64,000 nucleotides of DNA from Chamaelirium japonicum. Its lineage: Eukaryota; Streptophyta; Magnoliopsida; Liliales; Melanthiaceae. The stretch is from assembly GCA_947650365.1 (NCBI GenBank), contig OX393549.1, positions 12,592,073 to 12,656,072 of the forward strand, read 5' to 3'. Position 1 is the stretch's first letter. Each line of letters starts with the position of its first letter. Below the pieces are notes generated by a model. It saw only the letters and a program-made list of their open reading frames with translations. It searched no databases and was not told the DNA's origin. This document shows, in pieces, positions 20,982 to 32,669 of the stretch. The position numbers were made by a program, and so were the translations under genes.

Positions 20982-22709
20982 ATTAATGGTGTGCGTTTCA
21001 CGTTTTTTTTCATGAAACCAACATGTGTGCGCATGATGAATGCGTGAGATCATCGGGGTTCTTACGCTTAGATCATGCATATGTATAGATTGTGCTTGTT
21101 CTATTAATCATTCTTGCAAGGCATCGCTATAAAAATCTAGATCTATGTTTGTGCTTGCTACCGGGGGTCGGACCCTGAGTTAGCAATTGTCTGGATTTGC
21201 TTTCTGTGTGTGGATATGTAATTGAGCCTTAGATTGGGTGAGTGATGGGGGTTGACCATCCTCGGTTTCCCATGGCCTTTTTCTAGGTGTGTTTTCTCTT
21301 CTTTCTAGGAAATTGTGTACGAGCGAGCACTTGCTCGAAGCGTACTAGAATTTTCGGTTACAGATCGAGAAGAAAGATGTGCCAAAGAAATCCACCATCG
21401 GGAGCGTGAGCAGAACCCTGGAGGATGTAATCGATCCGGCAAAGTGTTCGCGAGCGCGACGGAGGAGCCGGACCGAGGGACCTTGCGAAGAAAGCTAGAA
21501 GCCTGTGCTGTGCAAATTAGGTTCAGGGGTCAGACCCTGAACTTAATTCAGTCTTTATGGTTGCTTTCTTTATTAGTTCTTTATGCTTAATATCGAACCC
21601 CGATGAGATATTGTGATTATCTGTTCTTAGAGGGATGCCTTTCCCCTCCGGTCCAAGCGACTGTTTGAGGTTAGGATCCCGCTAGATGACGCCTATTATC
21701 TATTTGACTTTTGATGTTAGTGGGATCCCATCACATATGGTTATGCCACCATTAGGTCAGCACCCGACTAGTCGGGTGTGCCTATTTGGCCAGCATCGAA
21801 ATCAAAGATAAGATGGAGATCCATTAAACATCAATTGTCAAATCCATAAGCAAGGCGCCATGACTAGTGGGAGTCCTTTCCAGTGAGTCTGACTCTAGGA
21901 TTAGCTCCAGAGCATTAGCGTGATAACCAATTTTGCAAAGCATCGATATTCTTGGAATATGTAATGTGACCCTTGAATGGAGAAATCCATTTGAGGCAGG
22001 GACTATGATATTCCGAGAATGATTAATGCTAGGCGAAGGGCTTGAACACTAGTGGGAGCATGGTGTGACCAGGGTCTAGTATTTAGGAGGTCGCTACCTT
22101 TGCATTTGCATAAATTCATACTCGCAAAATAACCCTCATATATAATAAGGGATGCAAGAGAGGACTTTTAGAGATCCTCTGGCCTCCACGGCCAGTCGTT
22201 TTGTGTTTGGGTGGGGATGCATAACTTCACACCCCCTAGGGTGGGAGCTGTGTGTTTCCATGCCAAATTACTTAATGACCTCCCTGAGGATATGGCGATT
22301 ACGAGACCAGGAGAGAAGGGCTTTTCATCCCACCCTAGTGGGGGCCGCATGAACTCCCGTGTCGTAATTGCTTAGGCTCGTGGGTAAGCATCCTAAGTAC
22401 ACGTGAGGTATTCGTTGCGAAGACAACGGTGATCACGTGGTACTGGCCGAAAGATAACCATGGTCCATCACAGCCCTTAGTTGGCAGATTTGGATAGGGT
22501 CAAGGAAAAGGCCCGTGTAAGCGGATTGACGCTGTATGATGCCCCCTAGGGCAGGTACAGTCGATTCCGAGATCTTACATACATGGTTAATTAATCCATA
22601 GATATGGCTTCGCTTGAGGGTAGCGTCGACATATGGATATAATTAGCTTGTTTTAAAAATCCATAAAATAAGTTTTTATGCATACTCATTATTCAATCTT
22701 TATTTTCAG
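20982..22709 (+). other. untranslated leader of copy C
   Basis: About 1.7 kb between primer site and polyprotein start. The longest open stretch (21315-21590) has no recognisable domain, and the sequence has many stops. It probably contains the packaging signal, which I cannot locate. Confidence 0.6.
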
Positions 22710-25700
22710 ATGACTAAGTTAGACCCCCTGTCCGCTATCCTAAATGACCACAAACTTACCGGTCCCAACTATGAGGACTGGAACCGCAACCTGTACTTGG
22801 TCCTAAGGATTGGTAAACATATGACAGCCCTGAATGACCCTGAGCCAGATTTGCCAGGACCCAATGCCACAGAGGCACAGTTAAAGGCATTCACTAACTG
22901 GAAGAAATCTAATGAAATATGTAAATACTATATTATAGCATCCTTGCAAACAACTCTGCAGAAGCAAGTCGAGGAGATGCCCGACGCTTCTGACATGATG
23001 TTGTATCTGAAGGAGATGTTTGAAGGTCACAATCGCGTTACGCGATACCTTACCATCAAGAAACTCGTCGGCACTAAGATATCCAATGGGACGCTGGTTC
23101 GGGAACACATGATGAAAATGTTCGGGTTCCAGAACGAACTAGCTACCATGGACATTGTGCTAGAAGGCGAGGTGATGACAGGCATCTTCCTCTCGTCACT
23201 GTCTGGAGCCTTTGAAGGCTTTGTCACCAACTTTAATTTGAACAAGTTGGCTATGACAAATGCAGAGCTTCTGGGAGCTCTCCAGGCAGCTGAGGATGGC
23301 TTCAAGCAGAAGGGCGAAGCATTTCACGTGCAACACAGATCCTTCAAGAAGCCTAGTAAACCTCAAGGCAAGAAACATAAAAAGAAACCTAAGTCACTGC
23401 CTGTGCAGGACTCTGCTGGGGCCTCTGGGTCTGGAGAATCAAAGAAACTGGGCACGAAGTGCTTCCGGTGTGGCCAGAAGGGTCATTGGAAGAAGGACTG
23501 TAAGAAGCCTCAGAATGCTGGTGAAGGTAATCTACAACTCTTAGTTGTTGAATCATTTCTTTCAAGTAATAGTACTTTTGCTAGTTGGATTGTGGATTCT
23601 GGATCCACTAACCATGCCTGTAACTCTCTTCAGGGGTTTCGGGAAAGCAGAAGATTGCTTGATGGAGAGGTGACCTTGAGCATGGGAACTGAGGCCGTGG
23701 CTGCTGCTGAAGCTATTGGAGACGTTAATCTTAGTTTTTCGAATAATAAGACTTTGACTCTTAGAGATGTCTTTTATGTACCGTCCTTGAGACGTAACTT
23801 AATTTCTGTTTCTTCTTTAGTTAATGAAGGTTATTCAGTTTATTTTGATGCTTCTGGTGTGTCATTTAAACTGAATGGAACTTTTATAATAAGAGGAATG
23901 GTTCAGAATCATCTCTATGTTGTAAGTCCTAAATTTGAAAAAGATAACATAATAACTTCAGCATTTAATGTTAATTCATCTAAGCGTAAGAATCCTTCGG
24001 AAAATTTAACCCACCTGTGGCACTTACGACTTGGGCATATTGCCTTAGACAGGATCCATAGAATGGTGAAGGCCGGGCTTCTGGAAACAGATCCTACGGA
24101 GATCCTTCCCACCTGTGAATCCTGCCTGGAAGGCAAGATAACCAAGAGGTCCTTTAAAGGCAAAGGAGTAAGAGCTACTGAGGTATTAGAGTTAATCCAT
24201 TCAGATGTGTCTGGACCCATGAACGTCAAGGCGATAGGAGGCCATGAGTACTTCATCACTTTCACTGATGATTACTCAAGATATGGTTACATTTACTTGA
24301 TGCATCGGAAGTCGGAATCCTTTGACATGTTCAAAGAGTTCAGGGCTGAAGTAGAAAAGCAGACAGGTAAACATATAAAAACCCTTCGATCTGATCGAGG
24401 AGGTGAATACCTATCTGACGAGTTCCTAGGGTATTTGGTGGAGCATGGGATAACATCCCAGTTAACTGCTCCAGGTACCCCACAACAGAATGGAGTTTCC
24501 GAAAGAAGGAATCGAACCTTGTTGGACATGGTTCGTAGCATGATGAGTTACGCCAGTTTACCAATGACCTTTTGGGGATATGCCCTACAAACAACAGTTT
24601 ATATTCTGAATCATGTTCCGTCTAAATCAGTGCCTCAGACCCCTAGAGAACTGTGGTCAAAGCGAAAGCCATTGCTACAGCATTTCAGAATATGGGGATG
24701 CCCTGCACATGTGCGAAGGGATAAGAGGGAAAAGATGGAATCTAAAACCAGAGTATGCTTATTTGTAGGGTATTCTAAGGAGACCAAAGGTGGTTTATTT
24801 TATGATCCTGAGGAAAAGAAGGTGATCGTTTCTACGAACGCCTATTTTCTAGAACATGATTATATTGTGGACCACAAGCCTACTAGTAAGGTAGTTCTGG
24901 ATGAACTGCTGGGTACTAGTACAGATAGCGCATCCGAAAGCATAGTGGGAGCTAACATTACAGATAATAATATACCAGATACTGTAGAACCTATTAATCC
25001 TGTAACACCACCACCACCTCGTCGCAGTGGGAGAAACATCAGAGCTCCTGACAGATACTATGGAGAAACCTTATTGGTTGATCCAGAAGGTCAGGAGGAT
25101 GACCCACTGAGCTACGATGAGGCAGTGGGAGCTTCTGACAGCTCTGACTGGCAAAAGGCTATGGAGGCAGAAATTGCATCAATGTCCCATAACGCTGTCT
25201 GGACTCTTGTTACACCATCATCCAATATTAAACCTATTGGGTGTAAGTGGGTGTATAAAAAGAAGAGAGGATCTGATGGAACAATTGAGACTTATAAAGC
25301 TAGATTAGTTGCCAAGGGTTATACCCAGAGAGAAGGAATCGACTTTGACGAAACCTTCTCGCCGGTAGCTATGATAAAGTCTATTCGGATCCTCCTATCC
25401 ATTGCAGCCCATTACAACTGGGAGATCTGGCAAATGGATGTCAAGACAGCATTCCTCAATGGAAACTTGGAGGAAGACATTTATATGATGCAACCACTAG
25501 GTTTTGAGTCAGAGGGTCAGGAACATCTAGTTTGCAAGTTGCAGAAGTCCATCTATGGACTAAAGCAAGCATCTAGAAGTTGGAACATCCGTTTTGATCA
25601 GGCAATCCAGTCATACGGATTTACTCAAAACGAGGATGAACCATGTGTATACAAGAGGAGTGATAAGACTACAGTAGTATATTTGATACTTTACGTAGAC

Positions 25701-26675
25701 GATATTCTACTCATTGGGAATGATGTAGGAACATTGTCAACGGTAAAGGTCTGGTTGTCAACACAGTTCGATATGAAAGACCTGGGTGAAGTGAGTTATG
25801 TTTTGGGGATCAAGGTAACACGTGATTGCCAGAACAGGATTCTCTTGCTATCACAGGCTGCGTATATAAATAAGGTTATGGCTAGATTTGACATGTAAAA
25901 CTCCAAGAAGGGTTTTGTGCCATTTAGACATGGTGTAAAACTGTCTAAAGATCAATGTCCTAAGACACCTGAGGAGAGAGCAGAAATGCAGAAGATACCT
26001 TATGCTTCGGCATTAGGTAGTCTAATGTATGCTATGCATTGTACAAGGCCTGATATCTGTTTCGCAGTAGGAATGATGGGTCGGTTTCAGTCGAATCCGG
26101 GTCCAGATCACTGGACAGCTGTGAAGTGTATACTCAAGTACCTTCATAGAACAAGGGACTATGAGTTGGTTTACACAGGACAAGAACTGATGCCAATTGG
26201 ATATACAGATTCTGACTTTATGTCAGATTTGGAATCCAGGAAGTCGACATCAGGTTTTGTGTTTATGTTAGGAGGAGCAGCGGTTAGTTGGCAGAGTGTG
26301 AAGCAGAAATGCATCGCAGACTCTACCACAGAGGCTGAGTACGTTGCAGCGTGCGTGGCAGCCAAAGAGGCGGTATGGCTCAAGAAATTTCTTACGGATT
26401 TAGAGTGCGTACCAGAGGCCCAGTTACTTATTGTGATTTACTGCGACAATAGTGGGGCGGTAGCACAAGCAAAGGAGCCAAGACATCACCAAAAGGGGAA
26501 GCACATTGAGCGCAAGTTCCACTTGATTCGGCAGTTTCAAAAGCAAGGGCGAGTAGTGGTGACACAAATTGCATCTACAGATAATGTTGCTGATCCTTTC
26601 ACAAAGGCAATACCTACCAAGGCATTCGAGCGACATGTGGACGCGATGGGAGTCAAAACCGTTTTGCTTCACTAG
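22710..26675 (+). pseudogene. copy C gag-pol polyprotein, one in-frame stop
   Basis: A single frame of 1,322 codons. Gag opens [16 protein letters not shown] and ends with the zinc knuckle [14 protein letters not shown] at residues 251-264. Protease has DSG at 296-298. GAG-pre-integrase shows LWHLRLGH, then CESCLEGK. The integrase core has [10 protein letters not shown] (about 518), LRSDRGGEY (about 560) and [10 protein letters not shown] (about 596). RT starts near 827 and has YVDDILL near 996. RNase H shows GYTDSDF, TEAEYVA, YCDNSGAV and NVADPFTK. A TAA at 25896-25898, one base from Gln CAA, stops translation after 1,062 residues and removes the RT C-terminus and RNase H. Nothing else visible is broken. 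The start is the first Met of the frame. Confidence 0.95.
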
Positions 26676-26677
26676 AC

Positions 26678-26689
26678 CAAGTGGGAGAT
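26678..26689 (+). other. polypurine tract of copy C
   Basis: CAAGTGGGAGAT lies directly before the 3' LTR start TGTTAGG and just after the RNase H stop codon. Confidence 0.8.
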
Positions 26690-28823
26690 TGTTAGGATTG
26701 ATGTGGTCTAAGCTTGTAAAACTTTATGTTTTGGTCTAATAAAGATTGATAGTTATTAATATATGAGATGCATATAGGTGCGTAACATAGTTACGTGTTC
26801 TTTAGGGAACAGAGAGCTATGGTTATATGGTAGTCCACTGAGTTGAAGACTGAGTGGATTGGTCCCGTATAACCTAAATCAGTTCGCAGCTATGATCAGG
26901 TTGGTCGCCTCATCATGATAAGCTGTTGGCGATGATAGTTCATGGGAAGTCTTCACCATGGTCATCACCAGGCACAGTGTCTGTGGCTGAACGGAACTAA
27001 CACGGTGTACAGATCAGTGAGCAGACACTGGTACACTAAGCCATGTTTCTGCTTAGGGTAAAACGGTCCTAAACCCTGAGGAACCACGTCTGATGGACTA
27101 ACCAGTTGCGTGGTGCTTTGGCGCACCAATGTGTGAGGATCCATATGCAGTGATCTAAAACCACGGTGTACTGGGTTACCCGGCTGGCGTTGCATTAACG
27201 TGTCACTCCTGTAGGCCATCCATACCCCTGAAGGGAGGTGCGTTCCTTGCTGTGACTTACACTGTACCAAACCCAGGCCTGGTGGTCATCAGTTTGACTG
27301 TTGACCGGGTTCGATTACTCGACGGGGTAATCAGAGGTACGATGTATAGGTCAACCTGGAAGGAACTATGTCATATGATCATTCGAGTCTGACGGTAGTC
27401 TTCACCGCTCGAAGTGAATCATGGCATCAAGTGGAGGGACAGCGGGTTTACCACTACTAAGCGGAGAGCAGGGGTATGATGGAGACCATAGTAAGTCCGG
27501 GTGAATTGGAGTGCAGCCTGCGTCGCACTCTGGGTGGCTACGCAGGTTAACTCGAGCTCAGAGGATCGATGGTACACTCGGGTAGTGTGTCGATCGAGCT
27601 TGAGTTGGAAGCCATGAACCCCGGTCCCTGATGGTTCCACCTTATCAACATTATGTACGGTTCTTGAACCATATCCTCGGAACACCATAAGCATTAGGAG
27701 GAAGAAATAAGTATACGCTCCGTGTGTGCTTGGCACTAGAGCACGGTAGATGCGTAACTACATACGAGTACTAAGGGTTGAGCCCGAGACTAGTGCAGAG
27801 TCGCATGTAGTAATCCCCAGCCATAAGTGAACTTCGCTGCATAGGTGCGATGCACCGGGGTATATTGCGAGTTGACTAGTTGACTTTGCTAGAGGCACCC
27901 TCCGGTGGCCTCAGTTAATAGTAGGTAACTAGTAGATATCACTTAAGTAATGGCCGCTAGGTATCGCACGCTAGAAATGGTCAAAATGAGGCGCCGGGGC
28001 GTTTTGGTAAAAATATCACTCTGCCGGACCTCACTGTTGGCCGACCCTAGTGGTGGGACACCTTGCTAGGGCCGGCCCTATGATGTAGGGATAAGAATCC
28101 CTCATCTATAGGGCCGGCCATATAGATAGGGATAGGGCGATAAAACGGATAAAATCGAGCCCTAAAAAGTGGGAAAACGGATAAATATGTGGAGAGATAA
28201 AAAGGAGATAATGGAGGGATAATTGTGGGAGGTCTTTATCCCCTTGGATCCTTATCTAAGGGGGTAGGCCGGCCCTATAAAAGGGCCTATAGGGCGCCGG
28301 CCCTATGTGTGGAAAAACCGAACCCCCTCCCCTCTCATCTCTCTAGTTCTCTCCCTAATCTCTCTCCGATTTCCCGCTTGCAACTTCGTCTTCCTCGCGT
28401 GGAGTTCTGAAGAAGGAGAAGGGTCGTTCTTCAGAGGCACTCAGAGATCCAAGAGCGACGTTCCGTGCATCGTGTGAGATCGGATGAACAAGAAGGCAAC
28501 ATCTCCATTCGTACCATCGGCATCTTCGCGAACGATCTTCCGTCTCCATCGACAAAGAAGACAATTCTCCGCGGTTAAAAGATCCGTACGAAAGGTATGT
28601 GTAATCTAACATGTAGATGTAGCGAGTATTATGATTTGCATGCATGCTAGTTAATCATTACGCTAGATTGCCGTTAGGGGTTTTCGATTCTCGTGCATAC
28701 ACATGTACACATATGTAGATTAGTTTCTATGAAAGTTTAAATAGTGTAATGTGCACTATGAACGGTCTTTCGACCGCCAAATCGCTTTCGCTGCGAGCCT
28801 CTGACCTGGATTAATTTCCAACA
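26690..28823 (+). repeat. 3' LTR of copy C (2,134 bp)
   Basis: Starts TGTTAGGATTGATGTG, ends TTTCCAACA, and aligns end to end with 18831-20964. GTGGA follows at 28824-28828, matching the left flank. Confidence 0.95.
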
Positions 28824-28828
28824 GTGGA

Positions 28829-29268
28829 GGCCACTCGTGTGTTGCTTCAGAAGTCAGATTCTCGTCTAGAGAAAGCTTGAGCGACTAGAAAGACTTCTAG
28901 AGCAAGGCTTGCGAAACAGCGGGAAGGGCTGATGAAGTGTCTGGAGCTGGTGGAGCAATCGAGAAGGCTTCAGGAGCGAACCTTGCGAAGCAACATGCAT
29001 AGCTAGCGACGCGTCGAAAGTTGACGGCTTTTCTACCCTGGGAGTTGCAGTGCGTGTAAGCTGCTTAATACGAGCCGCTTCGATGCCTCAAGGACTTTGA
29101 CTTTCTTGTCATTTTTTGGTTTGCTGATTGAACTTGTGGATATGCACTCATTTTCTTCTGGACCGGTATTCTGGGGCGATGTTAGGGTGTTTCTTTTTTT
29201 GTCTGGACTGAACCTTTATAGGTTGCCTACGTACCCTACTGAGAGGGATCAAGTCGCACGTAGTTCGT
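28829..29268 (+). pseudogene. antisense ORF region of the Tat 3' end, part 2
   Basis: Continues the coiled-coil-like frame interrupted by copy C: ATRVLLQKSDSRLEKA, a stop, then Arg/Glu/Lys-rich sequence (AKQREGLMKCLELVEQSRRL). Downstream, 29219-29267 contains TTGCCTACGTACCCT and ATCAAGTCGCACGTAGTTC. The Tat integrase gene ends on the opposite strand at 29269. The product, if any, is unknown. Confidence 0.4.
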
Positions 29269-30545
29269 TTATTCCCTTCTTCTTTTTTTTTTTGCAAAGA
29301 GTGTGGCCTTGCTATAGGCATAGTACCTTTTAAGGTACTTGCCATTGATAGGGTCGAGTGTGAACCCTTCTGGTGTGGTGAGGAGGTAAGCATCATTGGA
29401 GTAGACTTCTTTGACGGAGTACGGTCCATCCCACTTGGCGTCAAACTTCTTCCCTCCTCGATGCGAGAGAATGATGGGATGTTTGACTGCCAGCACCAGT
29501 TCTTCTGTTTGGAAGGATCGAGGGCGGATCTTCTTGTTGAAGGCGCAAGTCAGTCTGGCCTGATAACACTTCAGACGTTGCTAAGCTTTGAGGCGCCTTT
29601 CATCCAGGGCCTCTAATTCTGCTAGACGGAGCTGGGCGTTGTCGTCGCCACTGAGGCCTTCTTGGATTGTTATCCTGAGTGATAGGATCTGGAGCTCGAG
29701 TGGAAAAACGACTTATACCCCATAGACGAGGGAGTACGGAGTTGCCTGCGTTGGAGTGCAAAAGGACGTTCGGTAGGCCCATAGTGCTTCGCCCATGCGT
29801 TCGTGCCAATCTTTCTTTGTTTTCGAGATGATCTTCTCCAGAAGCTTGCAAATAGTCTTGTTGAAGGCCTTTGCCAGACCGTTGGCCGGAGCGTTGTACA
29901 TTGTAGAGCATTTCTGCTTAATGTCGGACTTGGCGCGGAACTGGCTGACAGCAGTATTTTTGAATTGCTTTCCGTTGTCTGTTACGATGTAGCGAGGGAT
30001 TCCATACCGGAAGATAATGTCGTTCTGGAGATGAAGCTGATGACGGAGTGTCTTGTAACTTCCCGTAGAGATATTACTTTAGCCTATTTAGAGAAGTAGT
30101 CCGTTGCTGCCAGGATGTAAAGATGTTGTTTGGATGACTTGGGCAGGGGACCGACGATGTCGAGTCCCCATCCGTCGAAGGGCCACGATGCGATTATTGG
30201 GTGCAAAGGCTCTGGCGGTTGACGGATGTAGTCACCGTGTAGCTGGCAAGCGTGATATTTCTTTACGAACTCCAAACTATCTTTAATCATGATGGGCCAG
30301 TAATAGCCTATCCTCTTGACACGAAAGTGGAGCTTTGGACTGGACTGATGCAAACCACAGATTCTGGAGTGTACTTCTTCCAGTGCTGCTTCTGCCTCTT
30401 CCTTTGCGAGGCACCTCAAGAGTGTGCCATCGTAACTTCGACGGTACAACTCATTGTTGAAGTGGTAGAACTTCAGAGACCGCCGACAAATGTCGATTTT
30501 GCGCTTTGAATCGTCGGGGAGTTTACCATGAACGAGATAATCCAC
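29269..30545 (-). pseudogene. Tat integrase
   Basis: Read on the minus strand. The N-terminal zinc-finger region appears as EEVHSRICGLHQS...KYHACQLHGD. The core begins WPFDGWGLDIVGPLP (first Asp), then YILAATDYFSK. The part with YNAPANGLAKAFNKTI (residues around the catalytic Glu, which reads Ala-Lys here and may be mutated) lies after a frame change near 29910. HERMGEALWAYRTSFCTPT and ATPYSLVYGVEAV follow. The C-terminal domain reads FDAKWDGPYSVKEVYSNDAYLL, ending near 29269. Stops occur at about 30084 and 29600-29710, so the enzyme is dead. Confidence 0.88.
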
Positions 30546-30576
30546 AAAGGGTCGCCTCTAGTCTTGCTTCTCAATT

Positions 30577-31062
30577 TCAAGGACGTGCACTATATTGGTT
30601 TGGACTGGAATCCCAACAGGGCCTTCTTTGGTGATCACTATTCTTCTGCAGACGGGGACGACGAGTTGGCGTTCTTCTAGAAACGGGAGTGTAGCCGTCA
30701 AGTTCGCGAGCGCTTCGGCCTGCTGGTTGAGGTTTTCTGGAGACATGCTGAATCGAAGCAACCTCGAGTTTGCCGAGGAGTTCCAAAGCTCGCATGCACA
30801 GTGGCACTAGGTCTTCTTTGTTGACTTCGTATGCCCCCAAGACTTACTGGATGATGAGCTGAGAGTCACCAAAAATCTCGAGTCCCTGAAGCTTCATATC
30901 GTTGGCGAGTTCGAGGCCGATGAGTAAAGCTTGATATTCCGCCACGTTGTTGAAGCACGGTTCCGATAGTAAAAACGAGAAGGGGAGTATCTCGTCGTTT
31001 GGAGTGACGAAGATAACCCCTGCTCCAGCTATGTCTTGTCTTGCTGCACCGTCAAAGAACAT
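30577..31062 (-). pseudogene. Tat archaeal-type RNase H domain
   Basis: The minus strand reads MFFDGAARQDIAGAGVIF (first catalytic Asp), NNVAEYQALLIGLELA (Glu) and LEIFGDSQLIIQ (Asp), the DEDD pattern of a second RNase H. It lies between the ordinary gypsy RNase H and integrase, which is diagnostic of Tat elements. A stop at about 30844 and later frame changes near 30780 interrupt it; the tail continues towards 30577 with ALANLTATLPFLEE-type wording. Confidence 0.88.
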
Positions 31063-31129
31063 CTTCCAGGAGGGGCCGATATCAATGGAGAATACTTCTT
31101 CGTCTGGGAGATCTTCTGATAGTTCTTAT

Positions 31130-32669
31130 TTTGCCGGGAAGGGATATTCTGGGAGAAAGTCTGCGAGAGCTTGCCCTTTGACTGCCTTCTGTGGGACGAA
31201 GGTGATGTCAAACTCAAGGAGTAGTAGTGCCTACTTCGCCAGACGTCCGGAGAGCACTGGCTTTGACATGATATATTTTAGGGGGTCGGCCTTCGAGATG
31301 AGTCTGACGGTGTGGGCCATCATGTAGTGTCACAGCTTCTTTGTAGCAAAGATGAGCGCCAGGCAGACCTTCTCGATTGGGGAGTAGTTTAGCTCTGCAC
31401 CGATGAGAGTGCGACTCAAGTAGTAGCAGGCCGTCTCCTTGCCTAGCTCGTTGTCTTGAGCTAGGAGTGCCCACAAGGATTGCTCCTGGGCACTAATATA
31501 GAGGATTAACGGCCTTCCTTGAACTGGCGCTGATAGAACTGGCAGGTTCAATAGATAGCTTTTGATGTTTTGGAGAACTTCTTGACAAGCATCATCCCAT
31601 TTGAACGACGCTCCTTTCTACAGGCGACTGAACGGATGGCACTTCCCAGCTAGGTTGGTGATGAATCTTCGGATATACGTCAGATGCCCTTGGAGACTTC
31701 TAAGGTCTCGTATTGTCTTTGGTGCGGGCATATTGACGATAGCATCAATTTTGGATTGATCTATCTCAATGCCTTGATGTCGTACGACGAAGCCAAGGAA
31801 TTTGCCTGAGGAGACTCCGAATGTGCACTTTAGTGGATTCATGCGGAGTTGGTACCTTCGAAGCCGTTTGAAGATCAGCTCGAGGTCTTGCAGATGCATT
31901 GTCTTCTTTTTAGATTTTATAACAAGGTCGTCGACATAGCACTCCACGTTTTGATGAAGAATGTTGTTGAAGATTCTCGTTGGTAGGTGGCTCCTGCATT
32001 TTTCAAGCCAAATGGCATAACTTTGTAGCAACAGATTCCCTTTGGTGTTCGGAATGCTGTGAGCTCTTCGTCTTTGGGTGCCATCCGGATCTGGTTGTAG
32101 CCTGAGGATCCGTCCATGAAAGTTAGCATCTCGTGGCCTGTCGTCGCATCCACCATTAGCTCTGTGATTGGCAATGGAAAGTCATCCTTCGGACATGCGT
32201 TGTTCAAGTCTTTGAAGTCCACGCACACTCTGATTTGGCCATTCTTCTTTTTGACTGGGACAACGCTGGAGATCCATGTCGGGTACTTGACCTCTCGGAT
32301 GAAGCCGGCTTCGATTAGCTTGTTTACTTTGCCTTCTATTTGGGATACCAGTTCCAGCCGGTAGCGTCTTTATCCTTGCTTGATGGCGCTAGCTCCGTGT
32401 TTGACACTGAGCTGGTGCACTGTGATTTTAGGATCGAGACCCGGCATCTCCTTGTAGGACCATGTGAAGACATCTCTATATTCTTGGAGCAGTTTGATGT
32501 ATGCAGCTTCTTCTTCAGGAGTTAAGAGTGTGCTGATAAATGTAGGCCGAGGCTCCGTTTCTGTGCCCAAGGTGATTTCCTTCAAGTCATCAACCGTGGA
32601 CTGCCCCCCCTTCTTCGAGGACCGGCGGGGCAACTTGCAACTCGTCGTCCGAAGTAGAAGTATCACCAT
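31130..32669 (-). pseudogene. Tat reverse transcriptase and RNase H
   Basis: The RT frame starts with TPEEEAAYIKLLQEYRDVFTW, then a stop at 32370. VCVDFKDLNNACPKDDFPLP and FMDGSSGYNQI follow at 32228-32080, with FRTPKGICCYKVMPFGLKNA downstream. After a frame change near 31980 come ECYVDDLVIKSKK (catalytic YVDD) and LRMNPLKCTFGV. The following RNase H reads RPLILYISAQEQSLWALLAQ, then YYLSRTLIGAELNYSPIEK, with further stops near 31618, 31330 and 31214. Thumb and connection regions are otherwise complete. Confidence 0.9.

Larger units (their letters stand above)
18831..28823 (+). mobile_element. nearly intact Ty1/copia retrotransposon, copy C (9,993 bp)
   Basis: Flanked by GTGGA at 18826-18830 and 28824-28828, with two 2,134-bp LTRs, a tRNA-Met primer site, a single gag-pol frame and a polypurine tract. 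It is inserted in the antisense ORF region of the Tat element. The LTRs differ at scattered positions (by eye about 97-98% identical), so the insertion is moderately recent. Only one in-frame stop interrupts the polyprotein. The long LTRs and CCHC-protease-integrase-RT-RNase H order suggest the Tork/TAR/Angela side of plant copia, but I do not assign a lineage. Confidence 0.96.
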
